A stretch of 64,000 nucleotides of DNA from Spirochaetaceae bacterium (GTDB taxonomy: Bacteria > Spirochaetota > Spirochaetia > SZUA-6 > Bin103): the NCBI GenBank assembly GCA_028820215.1, contig JAPPKD010000079.1, positions 1 to 64,000 of the forward strand, read 5' to 3'. Of this stretch, positions 54,902 to 63,345 are shown piece by piece; the stretch's first letter is position 1, and every line of letters begins with the position of its first letter. A program made the translations under genes and the position numbers. Under the pieces are notes generated by a model that worked only from the letters and a program-made list of their open reading frames with translations, was not told where the DNA came from and searched no databases.

Positions 54902-55735
54902 GTGACCGAGGTACGCCCCTTCGTCAGCCGCCGCCGTTCGGGCGTCACGTTCGCGGTTCTGCTGATCAGCTCGCTGCTGCTGGTGGGGTTGAATCCCCCG
55001 CCCGGGCACGTGGGGCTGCTGTCACTGGTGCAGGCGGGCATCAGCACCGGCGTTCGTTGGGTCGTGGATTCGGTCGCCGCGATCGGGGAGTTCAACCGAA
55101 GCAGGGCGGAGCTGCAGGAGCTGCGCGCCGAGCTGCTGAGGATGCAACAGCAGCAACGCGACAACGTTCAGCTCAGGGTCGAGAACCGCAACCTGCGCGC
55201 GCTGCTCGACCTTCCCCGCGCCGCCGCTCCCACCGTGATTCCGGCGGAGGTGATCGGCCGCGACCCGGGGAGTCTGTTCAAGACGGTGACGATCAATCGC
55301 GGCCGCAGGCACGGCGTTCGTGTCGATGCCACGGTGGTCGCCGACGCCGGCGGCATCCAGGCACTGGTCGGGCGGGTGGCGTCGGTCTCATCCGTCACGG
55401 CGATGGTGCGGCCGATTCTGGATGCCTCCTCGTACGTCGCCGCGCGCCTGCAGCGCATCGAGCGCGACGGGCTGATCGAGGGTGACCCCGCGGGCAACCG
55501 GCTGGTCATGCGCTATGTCCCGCGCATCGCCGCGGAGGACCTGGCGGTCGACGACCTGGTGATCACCTCGGGCATGCGCAGCCCCTATCCGCGTGGCATC
55601 TACATCGGCCGGGTCGTCGAGCACCGTGACGGTGACGACCGGTCGACGATCGAGGTGATCGTGCAGCCGCTGGTCGAGTTCGGCCGCCTGGACTACGTGC
55701 TGGTGCTGGACACCGCGGAGCCGGTCGATGGGTGA
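54902..55735 (+). CDS. mreC: rod shape-determining protein MreC
   Basis: A protein of 277 residues from GTG 54902. One membrane helix (VLLISSLLLVGLNPPP), a coiled coil (NRSRAELQELRAELLRMQQQ) and the beta domain (VIGRDPGSLFKTVTINRGRR, VRVDATVVADAGGIQALVG, VDDLVITSGMRSPYPRGIYI) follow the usual MreC order. It links MreB to the wall synthases in the periplasm. It overlaps mreD by eight bases. Confidence 0.92.
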   Translation: MTEVRPFVSRRRSGVTFAVLLISSLLLVGLNPPPGHVGLLSLVQAGISTGVRWVVDSVAAIGEFNRSRAELQELRAELLRMQQQQRDNVQLRVENRNLRALLDLPRAAAPTVIPAEVIGRDPGSLFKTVTINRGRRHGVRVDATVVADAGGIQALVGRVASVSSVTAMVRPILDASSYVAARLQRIERDGLIEGDPAGNRLVMRYVPRIAAEDLAVDDLVITSGMRSPYPRGIYIGRVVEHRDGDDRSTIEVIVQPLVEFGRLDYVLVLDTAEPVDG

Positions 55736-56273
55736 CGTCCGCGTCATCCTGGCGACCACGGTGCTCGCCGCCGCCGCCTCCCTGCTGAGCTCGACGCTGC
55801 TGTCGTGGGTGGCGGTCGCCGGCGTCAAGCCGGACCTTGCCCTGGTGATCGTCGCCCTGATGGCGATGCGCAGGGGCAGCATGCCCGGCCAGATCGCGGG
55901 GTTCGCCTCGGGCCTGATCGCGGACACGATCAGCGTGGCCCCGCTGGGGCTCACCGCCATGACCCGCACGGTGGTAGGGTACGTGATAGGCCGTATGGAA
56001 GGCTTGATCAGCGTCGACTGGCTGCTGCTGCCGGCCGCGGTGTCGATCGCCGCCACGGTGCTCAAGGCCGTCACGCTCGCGGCCGTGGGACTGGCCGTTC
56101 CCTGGGTCTCCAGCCGCTACGGGATCGGACCGTCCGCGTTCCTGACCAGCTTCCTGATCGAAGCGGGACTGAACGCCGTGGCCGCCCCCGCCATGTACGT
56201 GCTGCTCAGCGTGCTGCCGGGCATGCGCGAGCGCGCGTCGAACCAGGTGCGGCGCGTCCGGGTGCGCCGTTGA
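55728..56273 (+). CDS. mreD: rod shape-determining protein MreD
   Basis: A protein of 181 residues, nearly all membrane spans (VILATTVLAAAASLLSSTLL, PDLALVIVALMAMRRGSMPG, IAGFASGLIADTISVAPLGL), the pattern of MreD. The G-L-I-A-D-x-x-S-V stretch is the family's best-conserved site. It starts inside mreC (ATG 55728), and its TGA overlaps the TTG start of mrdA, so the operon is tightly coupled. Confidence 0.9.
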   Translation: MGDVRVILATTVLAAAASLLSSTLLSWVAVAGVKPDLALVIVALMAMRRGSMPGQIAGFASGLIADTISVAPLGLTAMTRTVVGYVIGRMEGLISVDWLLLPAAVSIAATVLKAVTLAAVGLAVPWVSSRYGIGPSAFLTSFLIEAGLNAVAAPAMYVLLSVLPGMRERASNQVRRVRVRR

Positions 56274-58213
56274 ACGGCCCCCACGCCGACGATTCCGCAC
56301 CGGTCTCCCGCCTTGCGGCATTGCGCGTCGCGCTGCTGTGCGTGCTCGGTGGCCTGGCGCTCTACCTGTTCGTGCTGCAGGTGATCAAGGGCGTCGAGTT
56401 CGACGAACTGGCGAAGCAGTTCGCCGAGCGCAAGACCGTGGTGCCGGCGCAACGCGGAGCGATCTACGACGGATCGTTTACGCGGCCGCTGGTCGCGAAT
56501 CGGCCGGCGTTTTCCATCGACGTCACGCCCGCGCTGGTGCCGGGCGACCGGGACGACCTGGACGCGCTGCTCGCCTCGCTCGCGGAGGCGCTCGACATCG
56601 ACCCGGAGTACATGGCCGGGCAGGTGCCCCTGAACGAGAGCCACCTGTTCCAACCGATCGAGGTCCTCTCGGGCGCCGACTTTCCGACCGTGGCCTACCT
56701 CGGCGAGCACATCCACCGGTTCCAGGGCGTGTCCTGGCGCAACGAGCCGGTGCGCGACTACAGCGACCTCGGCGCCCTGGCGCACGTGATCGGCTACGTG
56801 GGCGAGATCAGCGTCGAGGAGCTCCAGGTCCTGTACAACGAGGGCTACCGCCAGGGCGACACGATCGGCAAGAGCGGTCTCGAGCAGCGCTATGACGCGC
56901 GTCTGCGAGGGACATCGGGGCTGAGCTACCGGACCGTGGACGCGCTGCAACGGGACCTGGGCACCCGCGAGGGCCGCCCGCCCGTACCGGGCAACGACCT
57001 GGTGCTCACCATCGACGCGCGCATCCAGCGCCTGGCCGAGGACGCGCTGGCCGGCCGCATCGGCTCGGTGGTCGTGCTGCGGCCGACCACCGGCGAGATC
57101 GTCGCGATGGTTTCCTATCCCTGGTTCGATCCCGGCCTGTTCCGTGGGGCCGACGGGGCGCAGGAACTGCGCCGGGCGCTGCAGGATCCGACCTATCCGT
57201 TCGTCAACCGGGCCGTGCACTCGGCCCACGCGCCGGGATCGGTGTTCAAGCTGATCATGTCCGTCGCCGTGCTCGAGGAGCGGCTGATCCCCCCGGAGCA
57301 GACGATCCACTGCTCCGGGGTATTCCGGTTGGGCCGCGGTGACTGGAAGGACCACGTGTATCCCGACAGCCACGGTGACGTCGACCTGCGCAAGGCGCTG
57401 GCCGAATCCTGCAATGTCTATTACTACACGGTAGGCCACAAGCTGGCCGTCGAGCGCCTCGTCCACTACTCGCGCGCTTTCGGATTGGGCAGCCCCACCG
57501 GCATCGAGTTGCCGCGCGAGCAGGCCGGCTTTCTGCCCACCCCGGCCTGGAAGCAGCGGCGGCTCGGCGAGCCGTGGGTGGGAGGCGACACCATCAACAT
57601 GTCGATCGGCCAAGGGTTCGTCACCGCGACCCCGTTGCAGATCGCCAACGTGGTGGCCGCGATCGCCAACGACGGCGTCGTCTACCAGCCTTACTTGGTG
57701 AAGGAAGTGCGCAGTGGCGCCGACGGCTCGCTGATCCGGAGGACAGCCCGCACACCATTGCTGGAGATGGACGTACAGCCGGAGACCTTCGCCTTCCTGC
57801 GCGAGGCGATGCGCTACACGGTGACGGACGGAACACCGAAGGTCGCGATCACCACGCCGGCGGTGCAGGCGGCCGGCAAGACCGGCACCGCCCAGACACG
57901 CTCCCTGGATGCCGAGGGGCCGGAGCGCAAACACTCCTGGTTCGCGGCATATGCGCCCGCCGACGCGTCGCCGGAGGAGCAGTACGTGGTGGTCGTCATG
58001 GCGGAAGGCACCGACTACTGGGAGTGGTGGGCGCCGAAGGCGACCAACGTGCTGCTGCACGGGATCTTCACCGGCCTCGACTACCGTGCGGTGATACCGG
58101 ACCTGCAGCGCCATACGTCCGGGTACAATCTCCTCGGTGAGCCCAGGCCGGACGAGGAGACAGAGGAAGAAGCGGACGGAACGGACGGCGGCGATGCCGA
58201 AGCTGCTGGCTGA
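56270..58213 (+). CDS. mrdA: penicillin-binding protein 2 (elongation transpeptidase)
   Basis: A protein of 647 residues from TTG 56270, overlapping the mreD stop. One N-terminal membrane helix (VALLCVLGGLALYLFVLQVI) is followed by the class-B PBP dimerisation domain (RKTVVPAQRGAIYD). The transpeptidase shows the three motifs in order: SVFK with Ser324 and Lys327, SCN (ALAESCNVYYYT) and KTGTAQ (Lys537). PBP2 cross-links new peptidoglycan during elongation together with RodA. The acidic tail after about residue 620 is extra. Confidence 0.93.
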   Translation: MNGPHADDSAPVSRLAALRVALLCVLGGLALYLFVLQVIKGVEFDELAKQFAERKTVVPAQRGAIYDGSFTRPLVANRPAFSIDVTPALVPGDRDDLDALLASLAEALDIDPEYMAGQVPLNESHLFQPIEVLSGADFPTVAYLGEHIHRFQGVSWRNEPVRDYSDLGALAHVIGYVGEISVEELQVLYNEGYRQGDTIGKSGLEQRYDARLRGTSGLSYRTVDALQRDLGTREGRPPVPGNDLVLTIDARIQRLAEDALAGRIGSVVVLRPTTGEIVAMVSYPWFDPGLFRGADGAQELRRALQDPTYPFVNRAVHSAHAPGSVFKLIMSVAVLEERLIPPEQTIHCSGVFRLGRGDWKDHVYPDSHGDVDLRKALAESCNVYYYTVGHKLAVERLVHYSRAFGLGSPTGIELPREQAGFLPTPAWKQRRLGEPWVGGDTINMSIGQGFVTATPLQIANVVAAIANDGVVYQPYLVKEVRSGADGSLIRRTARTPLLEMDVQPETFAFLREAMRYTVTDGTPKVAITTPAVQAAGKTGTAQTRSLDAEGPERKHSWFAAYAPADASPEEQYVVVVMAEGTDYWEWWAPKATNVLLHGIFTGLDYRAVIPDLQRHTSGYNLLGEPRPDEETEEEADGTDGGDAEAAG

Positions 58214-58234
58214 CCGCCGGGGCGGTACGCGGCG

Positions 58235-59644
58235 GTGACCGGCGGCGACGGGGCGCGAGCGGTGCCGCTGCTCGGCGCCACCGCGGCGCTGGTCGCGATC
58301 GGCGTCCTGTTCATCTACTCGAGCGGCGTCGACTCCACCGGCGAGTCGGTGTCCCGGGAGTGGATCAAGCAGATCGTCTGGGCGCTGACCGGGTTCGCGC
58401 TCCTGGCCGTGGTCGCCGCGGCGGGGCCGGGCTGGCTGCAGGCGGGGGCTCCCGCCTTGTACGCGGGTGGGCTGGTGCTGCTGGCGGCCACCGCCCTGTT
58501 CGGCAGGGAGGTGAACGGCGCCCGCGCCTGGATCGGCATCGGCGACTTCGGCGTGCAGCCGTCGGAGTTCGCGAAGCTCACCACCATCCTGTTCCTGGCG
58601 TCCTACCTGGCCGGAATCGGCAACGGCATCAAGGAGCTGCCGCGCTTCGCGCTGGGCCTGGCGATCGTGCTGCTGCCGGTCGGGCTGGTCCTGCTGCAGC
58701 CCGACATGGGCACGGCGATGGTCTACGTGCCGATCTTCCTGGTGGCGTCGCTGGTTTCAGGAGCGGAGATTCGCCATCTGGCGTTCATTCTGGGCGCGAC
58801 GGTCGTCACCTTCGCCATGGCGGTGCTGCCGGATCTGAACCCCGAGGGCATCCTGCGCACGGTCGCCACGGCGCTGCTCGACCCGGGCATCGTACGCCTT
58901 GCCGCCGTCGCGCTGCTGGCGATCGTCGGCCTGGCGTTCATCGGCTACCGGCTCAGCCGCAGCCGCTGGCTGTACTGGGTCGGCTACGTCACGTCCATCG
59001 TACTGGGCGGGGTGACAGGGGCGGCGCTGGTGCGGTCCGTTCTGAAGCCGTACCAGATCGTCCGCCTGGCGGCGTTCCTGGAGCCGTGGGCGGATCTGCG
59101 CGGCGCTGGCTGGAACATCATCCAGTCGAAGACGGCCGTGGGGTCGGGCGGGCTGGCCGGGAAAGGGTATCTGCAGGGCACGCAGAGCCACTATCAGTTC
59201 CTGCCCCAGCAGAGCACGGACTTCATCTTTTCCATCCTGGCCGAGGAGTGGGGATTCCGCGGCTCGCTGCTGGTGCTCGGGCTGTTCGCCGTCATCCTGC
59301 TGCGATCGATCGCCATATGCCGGCGTGCACGCGACGACTTCGGCGTGGCGATGGCCGCCGGCGTCATCGGCATGTTCGCCACCCACGTGCTGGTCAACAT
59401 CGGAGTGGCGAGCGGCATCATGCCGATCACCGGCATTCCGCTGACGTTCGTCTCCTACGGCGGTTCCGCACTGTGGACGGGGCTGCTGGCGGTCGGCATG
59501 CTGCTGGCGTTGCTGCGTCCGGGTGCGGGCGGGGCGATGCGCTTCTCGTCACGCTTGACCGCATCCCAGTGGCGGTCGAGTTCCGCCAACGGCAGCTCGC
59601 CCAGGGTGGCGCCGGTTTCGCGCACGCGCCGCTCCACTTCCTGA
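58235..59644 (+). CDS. rodA: rod shape protein RodA (SEDS glycosyltransferase)
   Basis: About 469 residues from GTG 58235. The SEDS polymerase of the elongation machine: many membrane spans, with VNGARAWIGIGDFGVQPSEF (the catalytic-site loop), LLQPDMGTAMVY, and the C-terminal STDFIFSILAEEWGF and ITGIPLTFVSYGGSA that mark SEDS proteins. Normal RodA would end near residue 425; here the frame runs on about 40 basic residues (SSRLTASQWRSSS) because of overlap with mazG. The stop could be natural, but the tail is probably not important. Last gene of the mre cluster. Confidence 0.9.
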   Translation: MTGGDGARAVPLLGATAALVAIGVLFIYSSGVDSTGESVSREWIKQIVWALTGFALLAVVAAAGPGWLQAGAPALYAGGLVLLAATALFGREVNGARAWIGIGDFGVQPSEFAKLTTILFLASYLAGIGNGIKELPRFALGLAIVLLPVGLVLLQPDMGTAMVYVPIFLVASLVSGAEIRHLAFILGATVVTFAMAVLPDLNPEGILRTVATALLDPGIVRLAAVALLAIVGLAFIGYRLSRSRWLYWVGYVTSIVLGGVTGAALVRSVLKPYQIVRLAAFLEPWADLRGAGWNIIQSKTAVGSGGLAGKGYLQGTQSHYQFLPQQSTDFIFSILAEEWGFRGSLLVLGLFAVILLRSIAICRRARDDFGVAMAAGVIGMFATHVLVNIGVASGIMPITGIPLTFVSYGGSALWTGLLAVGMLLALLRPGAGGAMRFSSRLTASQWRSSSANGSSPRVAPVSRTRRSTS

Positions 59645-60372
59645 AACCGGCGTCGGAATCGCCGGTTTGCGCCGTTCAGCGCCAGCAGCGGATCGACCCG
59701 CAGGTGGCGGGACAGGTTGACCACCGCGAACAGAAGGTCGCCCAGCTCCTCTTCGGTGCGTTGCGGCTCGATCCCGGCCGCCTGGTCGACCTCGGCCAGT
59801 TCTTCGGCCACCTTCGCGAACACCGGACGGGCGTCGTCCCAGTCGAACCCGACGGTGGCGGCGGCGGACTGCAGGTCGACGGCATGGCGGAGTGGGCTGG
59901 GTGACGAGCCGACCGAGTCGAGCGCGGAGGAACGGGGCTCGGGTTCGCGCCTCTCGCTCTGCTTGATCCGCTCCCACTGGCGCAACACTCCGTCGGCATC
60001 GGTGGGATAGCCCCCGTCCGTCCGGCCGCCGGCGGGCGGGAACACGTGCGGGTGGCGGCGGCGGAGCTTGTCGACCACGCCGGTCAGCACGTCGGCCACG
60101 GCGAAGGAGGCCTCCTGTTCCTTCATGCGGGCGATCATCGTCGCGATCAGGACCACGTCGCCCAGTTCCTCGTTCAGGTTGTCATCGTCGCCGGCATCGA
60201 TCGCCGAGATGGCCTCGAATGCCTCCTCCAGGAGCATGGTCCGCATCGACTGGGGGGTCTGCTCGCGATCCCAGGGACAGCCGTCCGGCGCACGCAGTCG
60301 GCAGACGGTCCGGTACAGCTCGGCGAAGGCTGCGCCGGGGCGTTCGGCGTTCGGTGACGGGGTGGAATCCAT
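59455..60372 (-). CDS. mazG: nucleoside triphosphate pyrophosphohydrolase MazG
   Basis: About 305 residues from ATG 60372. Two MazG folds in tandem: the first has CPWDREQTPQSMRTMLLEEA, DDDNLNEELGDVVL with the EExxE metal site, and DVLTGVVDKLRRRHPHVF; the second has AKVAEELAEVDQ and EELGDLLFAVVNLSRHL. It hydrolyses NTPs to NMP and PPi and limits mutagenic or alarmone nucleotides. It overlaps the rodA gene on the other strand by 190 bases, one of the longest convergent overlaps here. Confidence 0.92.
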   Translation of the reverse strand: MDSTPSPNAERPGAAFAELYRTVCRLRAPDGCPWDREQTPQSMRTMLLEEAFEAISAIDAGDDDNLNEELGDVVLIATMIARMKEQEASFAVADVLTGVVDKLRRRHPHVFPPAGGRTDGGYPTDADGVLRQWERIKQSERREPEPRSSALDSVGSSPSPLRHAVDLQSAAATVGFDWDDARPVFAKVAEELAEVDQAAGIEPQRTEEELGDLLFAVVNLSRHLRVDPLLALNGANRRFRRRFQEVERRVRETGATLGELPLAELDRHWDAVKRDEKRIAPPAPGRSNASSMPTASSPVHSAEPP

Positions 60373-60473
60373 GGAATTCGCTCCGAGGGCCGCCGGGTGT
60401 TGCGACCCGCGCCGGCGTGGTAGGCTTCGGCCTTCACGGTAGCGCATCGCCGCTGCCGGTGCATCCGCTGTCC

Positions 60474-61517
60474 ATGCGCATTGCATCCGTCTCGCTCAAA
60501 CACCCCTCCCGGCTGATTACCAATGACGAGATCGTCACGCTGCTGCAGCAGTGCAGCAACGGCATCGACCCGAAGGTGCTGCGCAAGTACCAGCGGCTGG
60601 TGCGCGGGTTGCTGAAACGCACCGGGTCGGTGACGCGCTACGTGCGGGACGTACAGCGGGGCGAGCGCGCCAGCGACTTGGTCAGGGACGCGATGCTGCA
60701 GGCTCTGGAGCAGGCGGCGATGGCGCCTTCCGACATCGATCTGTTGATCTACTGCGGGGTGGGTAAGGGGTTCCTGGAGCCCGCCAACGCCTATTTCTAC
60801 GCGCAGGCCACGGGCCTCACCTGCTCGTGCTTCGACATCGCCGATGCCTGCATGAGCTGGATGCGCGCGCTGGAGATCTCGTACCGGTTCCTGCGCTCCG
60901 GGACGCTCCGCACGGCGATGATCGTCAACGGGGAGTTCAACTACAAGGAGCACGGGTACCCTGAGAACTTCGAGGTGAAGGGTCTCGAGCAGCTCGAATA
61001 CACGTTCCCGACCTACACCATCGGCGAGGCGGCGACCGCCACCATCGTCACCGCGTCGGACGCCGAGTGGCGCTTCGACTACCACTCCGTGCCTGAGCTG
61101 TGCGGTCTGTGCAACATCCCGCTGGACGGGTACGAGGACTTCGTGGAGCTGTCGGACCGGATCGCGCTCAACGGCGTGAACAAGTTCGTGGCGTACGGCC
61201 ACGAGCTGTTCGCACGGGCGGAGGAGTACCTGCTGCCGCTGGTCCGGCGCACGGTCGGCGACCTGAACGCCCCGCACATCTACTTCCCGCACGCCGCCTC
61301 CAGCGTTGCCTACCTGCGCGCCGGCAGGGCCGCGGGAATCCGGAACGGCAAGGTGTACAGCGAGGTGTTCCCGAAGCTGGGCAACCTGGTGTCGGCAAGC
61401 ATTCCGGCCGCGATGGTCATGGCCGAGGCGGAAGGCCGGCTGAAGCGGGGCGACCGGGTCGTGCTGGTGCCGGCCAGCGCCGGCATGGTGTTCGGCGTCG
61501 GTCAGTTCACCTACTGA
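60474..61517 (+). CDS. beta-ketoacyl-ACP synthase III-like condensing enzyme
   Basis: A protein of 347 residues started at ATG 60474. The thiolase-fold triad is complete: Cys126 in DIADACMSWM, His273 in YFPHAASSVAYL and Asn304 in GNLVSASIPAAM. The N-terminal helix region is longer and more basic than in FabH. Enzymes of this fold condense acyl-CoA or acyl-ACP, or transfer acyl groups to other substrates. No other fatty-acid gene is adjacent, so its product is uncertain: it could be the FabH of this organism or a specialised synthase. It is not in an obvious operon. Confidence 0.8.
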   Translation: MRIASVSLKHPSRLITNDEIVTLLQQCSNGIDPKVLRKYQRLVRGLLKRTGSVTRYVRDVQRGERASDLVRDAMLQALEQAAMAPSDIDLLIYCGVGKGFLEPANAYFYAQATGLTCSCFDIADACMSWMRALEISYRFLRSGTLRTAMIVNGEFNYKEHGYPENFEVKGLEQLEYTFPTYTIGEAATATIVTASDAEWRFDYHSVPELCGLCNIPLDGYEDFVELSDRIALNGVNKFVAYGHELFARAEEYLLPLVRRTVGDLNAPHIYFPHAASSVAYLRAGRAAGIRNGKVYSEVFPKLGNLVSASIPAAMVMAEAEGRLKRGDRVVLVPASAGMVFGVGQFTY

Positions 61518-61532
61518 AGACGGGCAGCCGGT

Positions 61533-62213
61533 TCAGGTCTCCACGGCGGCCAGGGCCGGTCTGCGCCGGTCGGCCGGCTCGTTCAGAAAGACGCGCCAGG
61601 AGTCGTACTTCGGGCTCTGCAGACGCAGCAGGATCAGCGGATTCCGGCGCGGCTCCACGGGCTTGCGGATGAGCTGCATGCCGGCCGAACGCGGCGTCCT
61701 GCCGCCCTTGCGCGTATTGCAGGGCATGCACGCGGTCACCAGGTTCGACCACGACTCCGTGCCGCCGCGCCAGCGGGGGATCACGTGGTCGATCGTGAGC
61801 GCCCGAGCGGCCAGGCGCGTGCCGCAGTACTGGCAGGTGTTGCCGTCGCGGGCGTACACGTTGCGCCGCGTGAGCGCCACCCCCTGGCGCGGGAAGCCGT
61901 GGTAGTCGGTCAGCCTGATGACGCGCGGCACCGCGAGCGTCAGCGTCGCCGTGTGGACCCAGTCCAGGTGACCGTCGCCTCGCGCCGCGAGGATGCCGGA
62001 TTGATCCGTCCAGCGGGCGAAGTCGAACGACTCGTAGCGGCCGCCGTCGGTGGTGACCACCTCCGCGGCCTGCCGCACCAGCAGCACGAAAGCGCGCCGC
62101 GCGCTGACCAGGCGCAGGACGGTGTACGAGCTGTTCAGAACCAGCACGCTGCATTCGAGCACCCGGGATTCCTGCCGCCGGGATGCCTGAGCCACGGTTG
62201 GGTCCACTACCAC
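61533..62213 (-). CDS. HNH endonuclease family protein
   Basis: About 226 residues from GTG 62213. The HNH core is clear: NVYARDGNTCQYCGTRLAAR, ALTIDHVIPRWRGGTESWSN and LVTACMPCNTRKGGRTP, with two CxxC zinc pairs (CQYC, CMPC) and the catalytic His in IDHV. The N-terminal part (LECSVLVLNSSYTVLRLVSA) is typical of the widespread McrA-like housekeeping HNH proteins, not of mobile elements. Its biological role in such chromosomes is not known to me. The start could lie about 20 residues later. Confidence 0.82.
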   Translation of the reverse strand: MVVDPTVAQASRRQESRVLECSVLVLNSSYTVLRLVSARRAFVLLVRQAAEVVTTDGGRYESFDFARWTDQSGILAARGDGHLDWVHTATLTLAVPRVIRLTDYHGFPRQGVALTRRNVYARDGNTCQYCGTRLAARALTIDHVIPRWRGGTESWSNLVTACMPCNTRKGGRTPRSAGMQLIRKPVEPRRNPLILLRLQSPKYDSWRVFLNEPADRRRPALAAVET

Positions 62214-62234
62214 GCGCCTAGTGCGGGGTCAAGA

Positions 62235-63200
62235 TTACCGGCCGTCGAGGCTCAGATCGTCTGCGTGGATCCAGCCGAAGTCCCGGTAACTGCCGCGGAC
62301 GCGAACGTCGTACCAGTCACCGTCCTTCCCCATCGCCATCAGCAGATCGGTCGGCCGCAGGTAGGAGCGCACGGTGGACTCGCGTGTCGGTCCGGCATGC
62401 AGGGGCACCGTTCTGCGGGCAGGCCAGAGCACGGTGGGGGCCGGTGGGATGACCGCGGTCGGATCCATCGGCTCGTGTTCGGCCAGGAACGCCAGCACGC
62501 CGCCGGCGATGCCGCGTGCGGCCACGTCCGGCTGGCCGGTCAGGAACGCCCGGTCTGCAGCGTGGGTGAGGTAGCCCATCTCCAGGATCGCCGCCGGCGT
62601 GGTGATGGCAATGGCGTGCCGGTACCGGCCGCCGAATGCGTAGTAGCCGCGCATGTTGTACGTCACACCGTTCAGGTCCTCCCGCAACCCGGTGACCGCG
62701 CCGTAGTGTTCGCGCAGCAGGGCGCTCAGGCGTCGGGACGCGGGAGACGCCCGCCACGGAGGGGCGACCTTGTAGCCGGAGCTGCCGCCCCCGTCGGCGT
62801 GGATCGCCACGAATGCGTCGGCGTCGAACCCCGGGGGCACGGTGGCCGGGAGCAGTACCACCTCGACGCCCTGCTTGCGCAGCAGCTCGGCGGCTGCCGT
62901 CGCCACGACTCTGTTGACGTCGACTTCAGCGACGCCGGCGGCGCTGGCGCCGGTCGCCGTGCGTCGATGCTCCAGCTCGGGCGGGTACTGGTCGGTGTCC
63001 AGGTGCCCGATCTGCAGGGCGACGCGCCAGGGAGCAACCACCCCCCGCAGGGACAGCCCCGGGTAGTCGGGGCGCGCGGGAGCGCGCAACGGTACGAAAC
63101 GCTCGGGAGCGGCGGGTTCTTCCTGGATGGCCAGGGCGACGGCCGCGGCCACGGCGGCTGCGGCTGCCGCGGCGATCAGGAGACGTACGACCACGGTCAT
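62235..63200 (-). CDS. N-acetylmuramoyl-L-alanine amidase (Amidase_3) with SH3-like domain
   Basis: A protein of 321 residues with an N-terminal membrane anchor or signal (VRLLIAAAAAAAVAAAVALA). The Amidase_3 zinc fold appears as VALQIGHLDTDQYPPELEHR, ADAFVAIHADG with the second His, and AAILEMGYLTHAADRAF with the catalytic Glu. It would cleave the amide between muramic acid and the peptide in peptidoglycan. A C-terminal SH3-like piece (TRESTVRSYLRPTDLLMAMG) may bind the wall. ATG 63200; divergent from tRNA-Val. Confidence 0.85.
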   Translation of the reverse strand: MTVVVRLLIAAAAAAAVAAAVALAIQEEPAAPERFVPLRAPARPDYPGLSLRGVVAPWRVALQIGHLDTDQYPPELEHRRTATGASAAGVAEVDVNRVVATAAAELLRKQGVEVVLLPATVPPGFDADAFVAIHADGGGSSGYKVAPPWRASPASRRLSALLREHYGAVTGLREDLNGVTYNMRGYYAFGGRYRHAIAITTPAAILEMGYLTHAADRAFLTGQPDVAARGIAGGVLAFLAEHEPMDPTAVIPPAPTVLWPARRTVPLHAGPTRESTVRSYLRPTDLLMAMGKDGDWYDVRVRGSYRDFGWIHADDLSLDGR

Positions 63201-63265
63201 CCGTTGCCACTATACCGCCACACGCCGGGCGTTCCACAATGGAGTCCGCCGGGAACGGCCGGCAC

Positions 63266-63338
63266 GGGCGGTTAGCTCAGTTGGGAGAGCGCCTGGTTTA
63301 CACCCAGGAGGTCGGCGGTTCGAGCCCGTCACCGCCCA
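63266..63338 (+). tRNA. tRNA-Val (anticodon TAC)
   Basis: A complete cloverleaf of 73 bases: acceptor GGGCGGT pairs with ACCGCCC, the anticodon stem CCTGG/CCAGG encloses loop TTTACAC with anticodon TAC, and the T-arm GGCGGTTCGAGCCCGTC is regular (one G-T pair). CCA is not encoded. Confidence 0.95.
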
Positions 63339-63345
63339 TCACGAC

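Noticed and set aside
56117..58114. A 665-codon frame on the minus strand opposite mrdA
   Set aside because: The sense strand encodes all penicillin-binding motifs, and the antisense product has none.
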